Part shown: piece after piece, positions 1 to 8,747 of the stretch
Position numbering within the stretch: the stretch's first letter is position 1
Layout: each line of letters begins with the position of its first letter
Assembly (NCBI GenBank): GCA_016928975.1
Contig: JAFGJR010000066.1
Location: forward strand, 1-64,000
Direction of reading: 5' to 3'
DNA: 64,000 nt
DNA from: Sedimentisphaerales bacterium
GTDB lineage: Bacteria; Planctomycetota; Phycisphaerae; Sedimentisphaerales; SG8-4
The notes under the pieces: generated by a model
Databases searched by the model: none
Seen by the model: the letters and a program-made list of their open reading frames with translations, nothing else
Told to the model about the DNA's origin: nothing
Translations under genes and position numbers: made by a program

Positions 1-295
1 TCATGAAGCGTCGCATGGCGGGCTGGAGTCTCGACTTCCTGATGCAAGTCCTTACCGGAAAAGGAACTTAGTGTGCGCTGGCCCTGTTGCAGCCTCCGTG
101 GCTTCATGGCTCGGTGTGAGAACCAAGGAAACCGACTGCGAGTCGCCTTTTCGCCTTGCCTGGGACCCAAATCCCGCTTACAATCCTACTGGCTAAGCTG
201 AGCGTGACGGCTTTGGAGGCCAAGAGATGATTTGGACAGATTTCCCTGACAGCTTGGGTCTTCCAAGTATCCGCAATACTATGACGGCACGGTAG
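1..295. other. No confident gene; window edge
   Basis: No convincing coding sequence is visible. A frame open from base 3 to a TAG at 69-71 could be the last 22 codons of a gene beginning outside the window, but there is no recognisable motif in it. The rest is the presumed leader of the alarmone synthetase gene; I see no clear -35/-10 pair. Confidence 0.3.
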
Positions 296-1363
296 GTGGC
301 CATGGCGTTTGCTCGAGTCCCAAGGGAGTCAAGAAATCAGATCAACAAAGCTGGTGCGATCCTTGCCGCGGATAATCCCGATTTCCGGGACTATGCTTGG
401 GCGTTGGATCTAGCTGACAGATGGCGTGCCTGCCATGCGTATCCGATCAATACTTTTCAAGCTACTTTGCGGACGAAGCTGAGATCGTACCCCGAGGACC
501 CAATTGCTGCACAGCGATTGAAGCGAATGCCCACAATCATTGATAAGTTGAAGCGATATCCTGCGATGAAACTCTCGACCATGCAGGATATTGGAGGAGT
601 CCGTGCTATTCTTGGCTCAGTCAAGGATGTTTACAGACTTGTGGGTGAGTACAAGGATAGTCAGCGTCTTTCCCATGAGTTGACCGATCATAAAGACTAC
701 ATTCAAAGCCCGAGGAGCGAGGACGGGTATAGAAGCGCACATCTGATCTACAAATACAAGAACAAGCTGGCACGAGATTATGACGGCCTAAGGATCGAAT
801 TACAGATCCGCACAAAACTCCAGCACATCTGGGCCACGGCGGTCGAGTCAATGGGTACGTTTCTCGGGCAAGCCCTGAAGTCTCGCCAAGGCGATCAGGA
901 ATGGCTCGATTTCTTTGCTCTCATATCGTCGGCCTTTTCCCATAGAGAAAGGACTGCTCCTGTACCCAGGTTTTCTGCTCTATCGCCACAGGCGACCTAC
1001 GCTGCCATTGCCAGCGCTGAAGCGAGGCTTGGCGCACTCAACATGATGAGCGGACTCTCCGTAGCAGCAAATGCAATCTACAAAACTCGAGGCACCAGTA
1101 AAGGGTGGTTCTACCATCTCATAATCTTGAACTCGCTTGGGCGAACGGTACAGATCCAGCCCTACGATCGTGATAGTTTCAGTCAGGCTGTACTTGACTA
1201 CAAACGTGTGGAAGCAGAGGCTGCCAAGGGTGCGAAGATTGAACCTGTCCTTGTGTCTGCTGGGCCTCTGGATAACCTCCGGCGTGCATATCCGAACTTC
1301 TTCTTGGATATCAATGATTTTGTCAAGATCGTCACCGAAATTGTCACAGAAGCGCGGAGATGA
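296..1363 (+). CDS. RelA/SpoT-domain (p)ppGpp synthetase-like protein
   Basis: Probable single-domain alarmone synthetase that would transfer pyrophosphate from ATP to GDP/GTP (or to another acceptor, as in toxic small alarmone synthetases). The RelA/SpoT synthetase core is visible: MQDIGGVRAI (residues 96-105), DGYRSAHL (143-150) and the catalytic-type strand IELQIRT with Glu168, followed by the LQHIWATAVES helix. There is no HD hydrolase domain before it and no TGS/ACT region after it, so it is not a long Rel/SpoT enzyme; at 355 aa it is longer than a minimal SAS, and residues ~200-355 are unassigned. Start is GTG at 296; an ATG two codons later (302) is equally possible. No antitoxin-like partner overlaps it, but a HEPN/MNT pair lies just downstream on the other strand. 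Family is clear; product and role are inference. Confidence 0.8.
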   Translation: MAMAFARVPRESRNQINKAGAILAADNPDFRDYAWALDLADRWRACHAYPINTFQATLRTKLRSYPEDPIAAQRLKRMPTIIDKLKRYPAMKLSTMQDIGGVRAILGSVKDVYRLVGEYKDSQRLSHELTDHKDYIQSPRSEDGYRSAHLIYKYKNKLARDYDGLRIELQIRTKLQHIWATAVESMGTFLGQALKSRQGDQEWLDFFALISSAFSHRERTAPVPRFSALSPQATYAAIASAEARLGALNMMSGLSVAANAIYKTRGTSKGWFYHLIILNSLGRTVQIQPYDRDSFSQAVLDYKRVEAEAAKGAKIEPVLVSAGPLDNLRRAYPNFFLDINDFVKIVTEIVTEARR

Positions 1364-1550
1364 TTGACAATTGAGCAGATGAAGGGGGCGAGTCTCAGTT
1401 GTCGACTACTTGTCGCTGGAATTCCGGCCAACGCATTACCTGGTTTGTCTCTTTGACCTTTCCTGCTCTTGCTGATATGACGATGCGGTGTGCGGAGCAC
1501 ACCCTACCGGCTACCGGCTGTCGTTGAAGGCGTGGGGGGAGGCTCAGTCG

Positions 1551-1934
1551 TCAGCGGAGCGTGAGACGGGTGTGGACGTAGGTCAGGAGTTGACTGGCTT
1601 GCTGAGCGAGTGGCTCGAAGTCTGGGAAGTCCGCGTCGGCCACTTCGTAGCGAAACTGCACCGCGAAGGGATTCAGGCCCAACAAGTGCCAGAATGGTTC
1701 GATGTCCTCACCGGTGTCTTCGAGTAGTCGGAACAACAGACTCAGGTCATGGGTCTTCGGATAATCAACACCCTTGAGGACCAGCCAAGCCTTCAGGGAC
1801 TTCTCAACCGCTTGCTGAAGGTGAAAGCCTGCCCCGTCCATTTGTGGATCTGGTGCCCGAGCGAGGATCAAAGCAGATTTGTAGTCCTTCTCTGCCAGCG
1901 TGAGCAGATCACGGGGCGCGTCGGTCGGACTCAT
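1551..1934 (-). CDS. HEPN domain protein (toxin-antitoxin-like)
   Basis: A 127-aa all-helical HEPN protein. Typical features are the HLQQAVEKSLKAWLVLKG helix (about residues 37-54) followed by KTHDLSLLFRLL, and FAVQFRYEVAD later in the chain, as in Pfam HEPN (PF05168)-type proteins. The start at 1934 has GAAAGGT a few bases upstream. It overlaps the 3' end of the upstream nucleotidyltransferase gene by 26 bp, the arrangement of MNT/HEPN pairs in which HEPN proteins can act as RNases silenced by nucleotidyltransferase-mediated modification. The canonical R-x4-6-H RNase motif is not obvious here, so it may belong to a HEPN branch without demonstrated RNase activity. Operation as a toxin is inferred from pairing only. 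Confidence 0.8.
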   Translation of the reverse strand: MSPTDAPRDLLTLAEKDYKSALILARAPDPQMDGAGFHLQQAVEKSLKAWLVLKGVDYPKTHDLSLLFRLLEDTGEDIEPFWHLLGLNPFAVQFRYEVADADFPDFEPLAQQASQLLTYVHTRLTLR

Positions 1935-2256
1935 AGAGGACCTTTCCCTCTTTCAGGGCTCTCCCAACCACGTGATAGCTCGAACCCTTCCATCGATCCA
2001 GCTCGTCGATGGAGTAGACCAGAATGTCCTTGGGCACGCGGAACTCGTACAGACACTGCCAAATCCGAACTGCCTCCTGGCGGCGACTTCGGTTTGGGCC
2101 GAAGGGCTCTCGTTCCACCACCAGCAAGTCCACGTCCGACTGCTCGCTTGCCTCGCCACGAGCCCAGGAACCGAACAGGACGATCTTCTCCGGATCGACC
2201 TCTCGGACGATCCGTTGAGCCATCCTGTCAATCAGTTCGTCGGAGATAGTCACCAT
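1909..2256 (-). CDS. MNT-type nucleotidyltransferase (HEPN partner)
   Basis: Minimal nucleotidyltransferase of the DNA polymerase beta superfamily. The diagnostic GSWARG and, about ten residues later, SDVDLLVV supply the two Asp ligands for metal. ATG at 2256 is preferred over the upstream GTG (2277) because GCGAGGT sits six bases before it. It is the first gene of a two-gene unit with the HEPN gene and overlaps it, so the two are probably translationally coupled. In characterised MNT/HEPN modules this subunit is the antitoxin, AMPylating or otherwise neutralising the HEPN protein; that role is inferred for this pair. Confidence 0.82.
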   Translation of the reverse strand: MVTISDELIDRMAQRIVREVDPEKIVLFGSWARGEASEQSDVDLLVVEREPFGPNRSRRQEAVRIWQCLYEFRVPKDILVYSIDELDRWKGSSYHVVGRALKEGKVLYESDRRAP

Positions 2257-2404
2257 AGCGACCTCGCAGCGGCTCACGGATTCAACGGTTATCTTCCATC
2301 ATCATAGCACATTCGTCGGCTCGTGCAACCACAGAACGGAGAAACGGCGCGGCGTGGGAGAGCTTGGATCGCCGGGCGGTTGCTTTGTGTGATACTGTGG
2401 CTTG

Positions 2405-2629
2405 TCAATGCTCTTCGGGAAAGGCGAACTGGACGAGCGGCTTGGCGCCTCGTAGAAGCCACAGGCCGACGAGCGATTCCGGAATCCCGGCGATCAACAG
2501 ACCCGCGGCGCCTCCGGGACCTCCGCCCACCAGAATCAGCAGCGCAAAGCCGATCGTCCACAGTCCGACCAGTGTCATAATGAGCCCTATCGTCCGTACC
2601 ACGATGCCGAAGATGTCAGACGGTGTCAT
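2405..2629 (-). CDS. Small two-helix membrane protein, unknown function
   Basis: A 74-aa hydrophobic protein with two likely membrane segments (roughly residues 8-34 and 38-58, glycine-rich between them). AAGGAG is well placed before the ATG at 2629, which argues for a real gene. No family recognised. It lies between the HEPN/MNT unit and the end of the starch operon on the same strand and may be an independent transcript. Confidence 0.5.
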   Translation of the reverse strand: MTPSDIFGIVVRTIGLIMTLVGLWTIGFALLILVGGGPGGAAGLLIAGIPESLVGLWLLRGAKPLVQFAFPEEH

Positions 2630-2715
2630 CCTGTCGTCTCCTTACTTCAACCGCCTCAGACAGGTGTCTCGCAAGCGGTCTCGTTGACGCACGACAGGCA
2701 CGGGTGGCCGTGCGC

Positions 2716-4614
2716 CTAATCTGAGTAGATGGCGGACGATCGCGCGGGCAGGCTGAGGCGCAGGGCACCGTCGCTGGATGCGATAGTATCTCTGCCGCGT
2801 AATCGTTCCCGCAACGATTGGCCAGGGTTCAGGCCAAGAGCATTCGCCGCCAGATCGAGGTCGAGAGTCTGCGTCCCATTATTGATGACGACGAGCGCCC
2901 TGTGCGGACCCGCCTTGCGGATGCAAGCCCACGCGTCCCCTGACGCGTGAACGACGTTCAGATCGCCGCGACGCAAGGGTTCCAGCTCGCGGCGGAGCTG
3001 AAGCAACTGCTGGACGTGGTTGTACACCTCGGCTTGCTCTGCGGTCCGGCCTCGTGAGGTGAATGCGTTTCGTGCATCGCCTGGGAAACCGCCCGGGAAG
3101 TCACGTCGACAATCCGGATCGCCGCCGCCGCGCATGGCGATCTCGTCGCCATAGTAGATCAGCGGCGTGCCGCGGGTGGTCAGCAAGAAGGTGAAAGCCA
3201 GTCTCAGACCGATCAGGTCGGCCCCTGGCTCATTCAGGAACCGGGGCATATCGTGAAGACCGAGGAAGATCACCAGCACACGCGGGTTGACGTAGTTGCC
3301 GTCGCTCGCCAGAGTCTCCGCGAGTCGCGTCGTGGACTGGTGTTTTGCGAAGACATCCCGGATAGCGTAGCACAGCGGGAAATCGAAAAGCGTGTCCACG
3401 CCGGTGTCGATACCATCGAACGCTCTGCGTCCACCCTGGAAGAAGGAGACGAGCTTCGGGTTGCCGTCCCACATCTCGCCAAGGATGGTGAAATGTGGGT
3501 GCTCGCGCTTGATCGCCGTCGTCCATCGCGACCAATACGCCCGCGGCACGTAGGGCAGCGTGTCCTGGCGGATCGCGTCCAGGCCGGTCTGGTCGATCCA
3601 CCAGAGCGAGTTCTGGATCAGATAGACGGCCGTCCGGGGGTCGTTCTGGTTCAGGTCGGGCAGGAGGTTGATGAACCAGCCGTCGAGCGTGGACTTGAGT
3701 TTGTCCGCGGGTGCGTTCGGGTCGGCGATGGTCCACGTCTGCCACGTGTTGTCGAGATGGTCCGCCACCGTGCCGTTGTACCAGGTGGGGGTAGGAGCGT
3801 TCGTCGTCCAGCGGTGGTAAGGCCCTGTGTGGTTGGCCACTTGATCCTGGATGATCTTGATCTGGTGGCGATGCGCGGCTGTCACCAGGTTCTGCAACGT
3901 AGACAAATCCCCGAAGTGCTCTTCGACGCCGTAGAAGTCCACGGCCCCGTAGCCGTGGTAGTCCGTCGAGGGCACGCCATCGGGTGAATGCTGATTGCCG
4001 GCCGTGTACTTTTCGAGGAGGTTCAGATGGTTCACATTATCATACCAAGGCGTGAGCCACAGGGCCGTCACGCCGAGGTGTTGGAGATAGTCCAAATGCT
4101 GGATGACGCCGGCGAGGTCGCCGCCGTGGTAGTGACGCGGCTTGGCCCGATCGAATAAGCCGGCCGAGATAGCCGGGTCATCATTCGCCCGGTCGCCATC
4201 GGCGAAGCGATCCGGCATGGCCAAGTAGATCACGTCATCCGGGCTGAAGCCCTGGAAGCGGCCCTCGGCCGGCAGGCGACGCAGCAGCTCGAAGGGCACT
4301 GCCGTCGAGCCGGAGGGCGTAGTGAGTGCGAGAGTCCGGCGGCCCGGCCTGGCATCAGTGGCAATTGTCAGGTCCACAAAGGCCCAGTCGCCGTTGGCCG
4401 ATACCGTTGTCTGGCCGACGGACAGGCCCTCGGCCGGAGCCAGTCGAGCATCCGTCAGCTCCCGGCCCTCGATGAGCAGCCGCACGGGATTCCAGGAATG
4501 TCCGATCCACCAATTCGGCGGCTCGACTTTCGTGACAACCGGCGCCGCGAATGCGCTGATAGAGAACAGCACACTGACGATGAGGAGCCGCAACGGTCGG
4601 GAAAGGATTCTCAT
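2716..4614 (-). CDS. Secreted GH13 alpha-amylase / cyclomaltodextrinase-like enzyme
   Basis: Hydrolyses alpha-1,4 (and possibly cyclic) glucans outside the cytoplasm. A signal peptide covers roughly residues 1-23. It is followed by a cyclomaltodextrinase-type N-terminal domain recognised by VEPPNWWIG, then the GH13 (beta/alpha)8 barrel: DQVANHTGPYH (region I), GLDAIRQDTLP with the nucleophile Asp, ILGEMWD with the acid/base Glu, and GLHDMPRF replacing the usual NHD motif. A small C-terminal beta domain ends the protein (632 aa, normal length). It is the last gene of a four-gene minus-strand operon, 29 bp after the MFS gene, with GGAG before the ATG. Exact substrate (cyclodextrin, pullulan or starch) cannot be told from sequence. 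Confidence 0.88.
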   Translation of the reverse strand: MRILSRPLRLLIVSVLFSISAFAAPVVTKVEPPNWWIGHSWNPVRLLIEGRELTDARLAPAEGLSVGQTTVSANGDWAFVDLTIATDARPGRRTLALTTPSGSTAVPFELLRRLPAEGRFQGFSPDDVIYLAMPDRFADGDRANDDPAISAGLFDRAKPRHYHGGDLAGVIQHLDYLQHLGVTALWLTPWYDNVNHLNLLEKYTAGNQHSPDGVPSTDYHGYGAVDFYGVEEHFGDLSTLQNLVTAAHRHQIKIIQDQVANHTGPYHRWTTNAPTPTWYNGTVADHLDNTWQTWTIADPNAPADKLKSTLDGWFINLLPDLNQNDPRTAVYLIQNSLWWIDQTGLDAIRQDTLPYVPRAYWSRWTTAIKREHPHFTILGEMWDGNPKLVSFFQGGRRAFDGIDTGVDTLFDFPLCYAIRDVFAKHQSTTRLAETLASDGNYVNPRVLVIFLGLHDMPRFLNEPGADLIGLRLAFTFLLTTRGTPLIYYGDEIAMRGGGDPDCRRDFPGGFPGDARNAFTSRGRTAEQAEVYNHVQQLLQLRRELEPLRRGDLNVVHASGDAWACIRKAGPHRALVVINNGTQTLDLDLAANALGLNPGQSLRERLRGRDTIASSDGALRLSLPARSSAIYSD

Positions 4615-4643
4615 GAGATCTCTCCAGAGGCTGAACGTGGTTG

Positions 4644-5984
4644 CTACGACGGAGTGGCGGCCGGCTCGGCCATCTGCGGCAGCGGGACTCGTTGCGTCAG
4701 CAACGCCGCCAGCAGCATGAACGCGCCGCCGGCCATCACCGCGTAAACGAGGTTCCCGCCGAGCAGGTGCTTGACCAGCGGGCCGAACGTCAGTGACGCC
4801 AGGATCTCCGGCAGAACGATGAAGAAGTTGAAGATCCCCATATAGACGCCCATCCGCTCGGGCGGCAACGCGCCGGCCAGCATGGCGTACGGCATCGAGA
4901 GGATCGACGCCCAGGCGATGCCGCCCAGGGCCAGCGCGATGAGCAGGAGGCTCTTTTGCGTTTCACCATGAATGAAGCCGACGGCGAGCAGGCCGACGCC
5001 TCCGAGGGCCAGGCACACGCCGTGGATGTGTCGCCGGTCGCACTTCCTTGCCGCCGCCATCAATGCGAACGCCGCCAGGAATGTCACGGCATCCTTCGTG
5101 GCGTAGCACACGCCTGCCCACTCGGCACCTCGCTTGAACAGATCGGCGTTCGGATCGTTGGAGCCGAAGATGACTGGTACGGCGTTCGAAAAATGCAGCC
5201 ACATGCAGAACAGGCCCAGCCACGTGAAAAACTGTACCGCCGCCAAGCGTCTCATGGTGAGCGGCGCCTTTCTCAGGGCATCGGGGATCTCCCGCACCAG
5301 GTGCGCGAGTCCGCCACGCTGGGCCTTCTTGCGGCGGAACGCCTCCAGATCGTCCGGCGGGTATTCGCTCGTCGAGAGCACGGTGAACAGCACGGCTGTG
5401 AAGAACGCCGCCGCGCCGATGTAGAACGAGATCTTCACGTTGGGCGGGATCGCATTCGCCCCGCCCGTGTCACTGCTCACGTGGAACCAATTTCGCAACA
5501 CCCACGGCAGCAGGCCGGCGATGACCGCGCCGGCGCCGATGAAGAAGCTTTGCATGGCAAAGCCTGTACCGCGTTGTTCCTCAGGGAGCTTGTCGGCCAC
5601 GAAGGCACGGAAGGGCTCCATCGAGATGTTGATCGAGGCGTCGAGCACCCACAGCAGCCCCGCGGCGATCCAGAGCGCCCCGGAGTTGGGCATCGCGATC
5701 AGGGCGAGCGAACTGAGGATCGCACCCACGAGGAAGTACGGCCTGCGGCGACCGAGAGGACACCACGTGCGGTCACTCAGGGCGCCGATGATCGGTTGCA
5801 CGATGAAGCCCGTCAGAGGCGCGGCCAGCCAGAGCAGCGGAATCTGAGCGTCTGATGCGCCGAGGTACTTGTAGATCGGGCTCATGTTCGCCATTTGCAG
5901 GCCCCAGCCGAACTGGATGCCGAGAAAGCCGAAGCTCATATTCCAGATCTGCCAGAAGGAAAGACGCGGTTTGTCCATAGTCAT
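4644..5984 (-). CDS. MFS sugar transporter (maltose/SLC45-like)
   Basis: A 446-aa protein with about 12 predicted membrane helices. The N-terminal half carries [17 protein letters not shown] and [19 protein letters not shown] sequences; the D-R-x-x-x-x-x-GRRRP loop between helices 2 and 3 is typical of the SLC45/sucrose-maltose branch of the major facilitator superfamily, which works by cation symport. It lies between the glucanotransferase gene (36 bp upstream) and a secreted amylase gene (29 bp downstream), so maltose or maltodextrins are the likely cargo. Start at 5984; a second ATG two codons later (5978) is possible. Annotation of family is solid; substrate is inferred from the operon. 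Confidence 0.85.
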   Translation of the reverse strand: MTMDKPRLSFWQIWNMSFGFLGIQFGWGLQMANMSPIYKYLGASDAQIPLLWLAAPLTGFIVQPIIGALSDRTWCPLGRRRPYFLVGAILSSLALIAMPNSGALWIAAGLLWVLDASINISMEPFRAFVADKLPEEQRGTGFAMQSFFIGAGAVIAGLLPWVLRNWFHVSSDTGGANAIPPNVKISFYIGAAAFFTAVLFTVLSTSEYPPDDLEAFRRKKAQRGGLAHLVREIPDALRKAPLTMRRLAAVQFFTWLGLFCMWLHFSNAVPVIFGSNDPNADLFKRGAEWAGVCYATKDAVTFLAAFALMAAARKCDRRHIHGVCLALGGVGLLAVGFIHGETQKSLLLIALALGGIAWASILSMPYAMLAGALPPERMGVYMGIFNFFIVLPEILASLTFGPLVKHLLGGNLVYAVMAGGAFMLLAALLTQRVPLPQMAEPAATPS

Positions 5985-6020
5985 CTGGTCTCCCGTACAA
6001 AGTCGTCCTGGTCTGATGGC

Positions 6021-8747
6021 TCAGCATATGCGCCGGCCCCGGCCGGAAGCCTCGACCAGCTCGGCGACGGACCGGTTGAACTCCTTGGCCGCCAGCAGCG
6101 CTTCGATCGTCATGTGCATGCGGTATCGCCAGTAATGTCGCGGAATCGCGGGCACGTTGATCCGTTCCTTGGCTGCAACCGGATGCCTCAGTTGCGAATC
6201 GACGCCCAGCCAATCCTGGAGCGGCAGAATGCACCACATCGAGGGGGAGGCCAGGTTCTGCTCGATGATGAACCGGCAGATGGAGGTCGAGCAATCGCAG
6301 GGCGCCGCGCCGTCGCAGCCCATGACCTCCGTCCAGAAGGACTGACGCATCTCGGCTTCTTCCTCCCACCAGCCACGGATTGTGGACATGTCGTGCGTCG
6401 AGGTCGTGCAGACCGACAAGTAGGGGTAGTCCTTGGGCTCGCTGAAGCGATGACCCAGACGCTTCGGCCATCGCTGGACTTCCAGGCTGAGCAGCCCCAA
6501 ACGCCGCAGCACCACCGGCACGGAGTCGGGCACCATGCCCAGGTCCTCCCCGCAGATGAGCATCGATGAGGCGTCCATCAGCATGGGGAGCTTCTTCATG
6601 GCCTCGTTTGCCCAGAACCGGGTGTGTCTGCGGTGGTAGAAATCGTCGTGCAGCCGGTGCAGCGCGGCCTGCTCATCGTCCGGCAGGGCCTTGAACAGGG
6701 CCGTGTGGGTCAGATTGATTCGGGGATGAAATCGACCGGGCTGATCTGGATCCTCGAGGAACAGCACTTCGAGTCCGAGCCGGGTCACGCCCTCTTCGAT
6801 GGCCTTGGCTTCGCGCTCGGTGCAGACCCTCGCGTACCACGCCTGCCTTGCCTCAGCAGCGGTGAATTCCGGGCGAAGCCTGAAGAAGCCCTCGTCGTCC
6901 TGTGCGAGCAGTTGCCGTTTCACTTTCTTGGCCGAGCCGCCGAAGAACTGTGGCAGCATCGCCTCGGCGACCGCGCCTACACCGAAGCGCTTGGGGTCGC
7001 GGGCAAAGCCGGCCTGTTGGATTTCCTCCTGGCACAGCGGCAGCGTCGGGTTGAAATGGCCCATGATGCCTTCGCGGTATTGCTGCGGAATCTCCCAGAT
7101 GCGGAAGAAGCCCAGGATGTGATCGATGCGCATCGCATCGAACGCGGCGGACATCCGGCGGAACCGTCGCCGCCACCAGGCGTAGCCGTCAGCCTCCATG
7201 CGAGGCCAGTGATACGTGGGGAAGCCCCAGTTCTGGCCCAGCTCCGCGAAGGCGTCCGGCGGCGCACCGGTCTGCCGGTCCATTCTGAACAATTCCGGCT
7301 CCGTCCACGCTTCGACGCTTGACCGGTCGATCCCGATGGGCAGATCGCCTTTGAAGGCCACGCCGTGCCCGTGACCGGCAGCCAACGCCTCGCTGAGCTG
7401 CCGATCCAGGTGATACTGCACCCAGCAGTGGAACATCACCTCGTCGTACTCCGGCTTGCCGGCCTTGAGCCACGTCCGGATTCGCCTCTGCTGGTACGTG
7501 GCGTGTTCGTCCCATTGCGTGAAGTCGGCGGTGCCGTGCAGATCGCGGAGCCTGCAAAACGCGGCGTACGGCACGAGCCAGTGCGCCTGCTCGCGGAGAT
7601 AGTGTTTGAACGATCGCCCGGACGTTGCCGTCTTGCCAAGCCGGCTGTAGAGCCGGCGCAGGTACGCCAGCTTGTCCTTGAGCACTTTCTCGTAGTCCAC
7701 TTGCGACAGACGATTCAGTGCGGCACGCCGTTTCGCATAGCCGTTCGGAAGCGGCACGTCGCAGTCCCGGAACACCTGTTCGATGTTGAGGTAGATCGGA
7801 TGCAGTGCGGCGGTCGAGATCGCTTTGTACGGATAGGAGTCCCTCCACGTGAATTCGGACGACGTGTCGTTGACCGGCAGCAGTTGCACGAGGTGCAGGC
7901 CGCACCCGGAGGCCCACTCGGCGAACGGCGCCAAGTCGGCGAACTCTCCAATGCCGTAGCCGCGTTCACTCCGCAGCGAAAAGACCGGAATCGCCACGCC
8001 CGCCCCGCGCCATGGCTGGCAGTGCCAGTACTGCTCGTAGTTGACCACCAGGACATCGCATTTCGGCGGCACGCCATGAAACCAGCGATTGGGTCCGGCC
8101 TCGAATTGAACCAGGCGTTCAACGCGTTCGTCCCAAAGACCGAATTTGAACTCTATCGGCCCGGGGAACTCCTCGGCCGGAAGGTCCAACTCCCACAAAG
8201 GGTAATGCTCGCTCGACATCACTCGCGCCCGCGCCGACTTCCAGTCGCCCAGCAACGGATGGCCGCCGCTGATGCACAGTCGCTGCCATGCCATCACGCG
8301 CGGCGCCCGGATTGTCACACGGAGCCGGCGCTTCTGCGGGGATGGCATCCGCACGGCTTCTCTGCTTGGGTTGAAGATGATGCCGGCGAAGGCTTGTCGC
8401 AGGAACGCACCGTCGGGCAACTCGCAAGCCAGCCAGTGGTCCCAGACGGCCTGTTTGCCGCCGGTGATTTCAAGCCGGCGCAGCGCCGGCTCCCGTCGGC
8501 CATCCCCCCGGCCGTCGCGGAACTCATAACGGTATTCGAGCAGGGAACCTGGTTCAAGCCGGTCCAGCCGCAGCGACCAGAATCCGTCGCCCACGTGCTG
8601 CATCGGGTGGACTTGTCGTTCGGCTGCGCCCTTGCCCCTCGCAGGCGTCAGACACTCCAGGAAGAGGTTCTCTCCCCAGCGCGTGTAGTAGTGGATTCTG
8701 AAGGTCACTGACGCTTTGGCACCGCGAGTCGGCCTGGCGCGGGTCAT
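6021..8747 (-). CDS. malQ: 4-alpha-glucanotransferase (GH77) with N-terminal starch-binding domains
   Basis: Amylomaltase that disproportionates maltodextrins in the cytoplasm. The first ~240 residues look like two beta-sandwich CBM20-type modules (for example FRIHYYTRWGENLFLECL and the GGHPLLGDWKSARA segment), giving the long DPE2-like architecture (908 aa) rather than the ~500-690 aa bacterial MalQ. GH77 motifs follow: IPVFSLRSERGYGIGEF, DSYPYKAIS, GDLPIGID, QNWGFPTYHW, the nucleophile region DAMRIDHILGFFR, the acid/base region CGEDLGMVPDSV, and TSTHDMSTIRGWW. No signal peptide is seen. Its ATG overlaps the stop of the preceding amylase gene (ATGA), showing translational coupling. Together with the transporter and amylases it completes uptake and intracellular conversion of starch fragments. 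Confidence 0.92.
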   Translation of the reverse strand: MTRARPTRGAKASVTFRIHYYTRWGENLFLECLTPARGKGAAERQVHPMQHVGDGFWSLRLDRLEPGSLLEYRYEFRDGRGDGRREPALRRLEITGGKQAVWDHWLACELPDGAFLRQAFAGIIFNPSREAVRMPSPQKRRLRVTIRAPRVMAWQRLCISGGHPLLGDWKSARARVMSSEHYPLWELDLPAEEFPGPIEFKFGLWDERVERLVQFEAGPNRWFHGVPPKCDVLVVNYEQYWHCQPWRGAGVAIPVFSLRSERGYGIGEFADLAPFAEWASGCGLHLVQLLPVNDTSSEFTWRDSYPYKAISTAALHPIYLNIEQVFRDCDVPLPNGYAKRRAALNRLSQVDYEKVLKDKLAYLRRLYSRLGKTATSGRSFKHYLREQAHWLVPYAAFCRLRDLHGTADFTQWDEHATYQQRRIRTWLKAGKPEYDEVMFHCWVQYHLDRQLSEALAAGHGHGVAFKGDLPIGIDRSSVEAWTEPELFRMDRQTGAPPDAFAELGQNWGFPTYHWPRMEADGYAWWRRRFRRMSAAFDAMRIDHILGFFRIWEIPQQYREGIMGHFNPTLPLCQEEIQQAGFARDPKRFGVGAVAEAMLPQFFGGSAKKVKRQLLAQDDEGFFRLRPEFTAAEARQAWYARVCTEREAKAIEEGVTRLGLEVLFLEDPDQPGRFHPRINLTHTALFKALPDDEQAALHRLHDDFYHRRHTRFWANEAMKKLPMLMDASSMLICGEDLGMVPDSVPVVLRRLGLLSLEVQRWPKRLGHRFSEPKDYPYLSVCTTSTHDMSTIRGWWEEEAEMRQSFWTEVMGCDGAAPCDCSTSICRFIIEQNLASPSMWCILPLQDWLGVDSQLRHPVAAKERINVPAIPRHYWRYRMHMTIEALLAAKEFNRSVAELVEASGRGRRIC

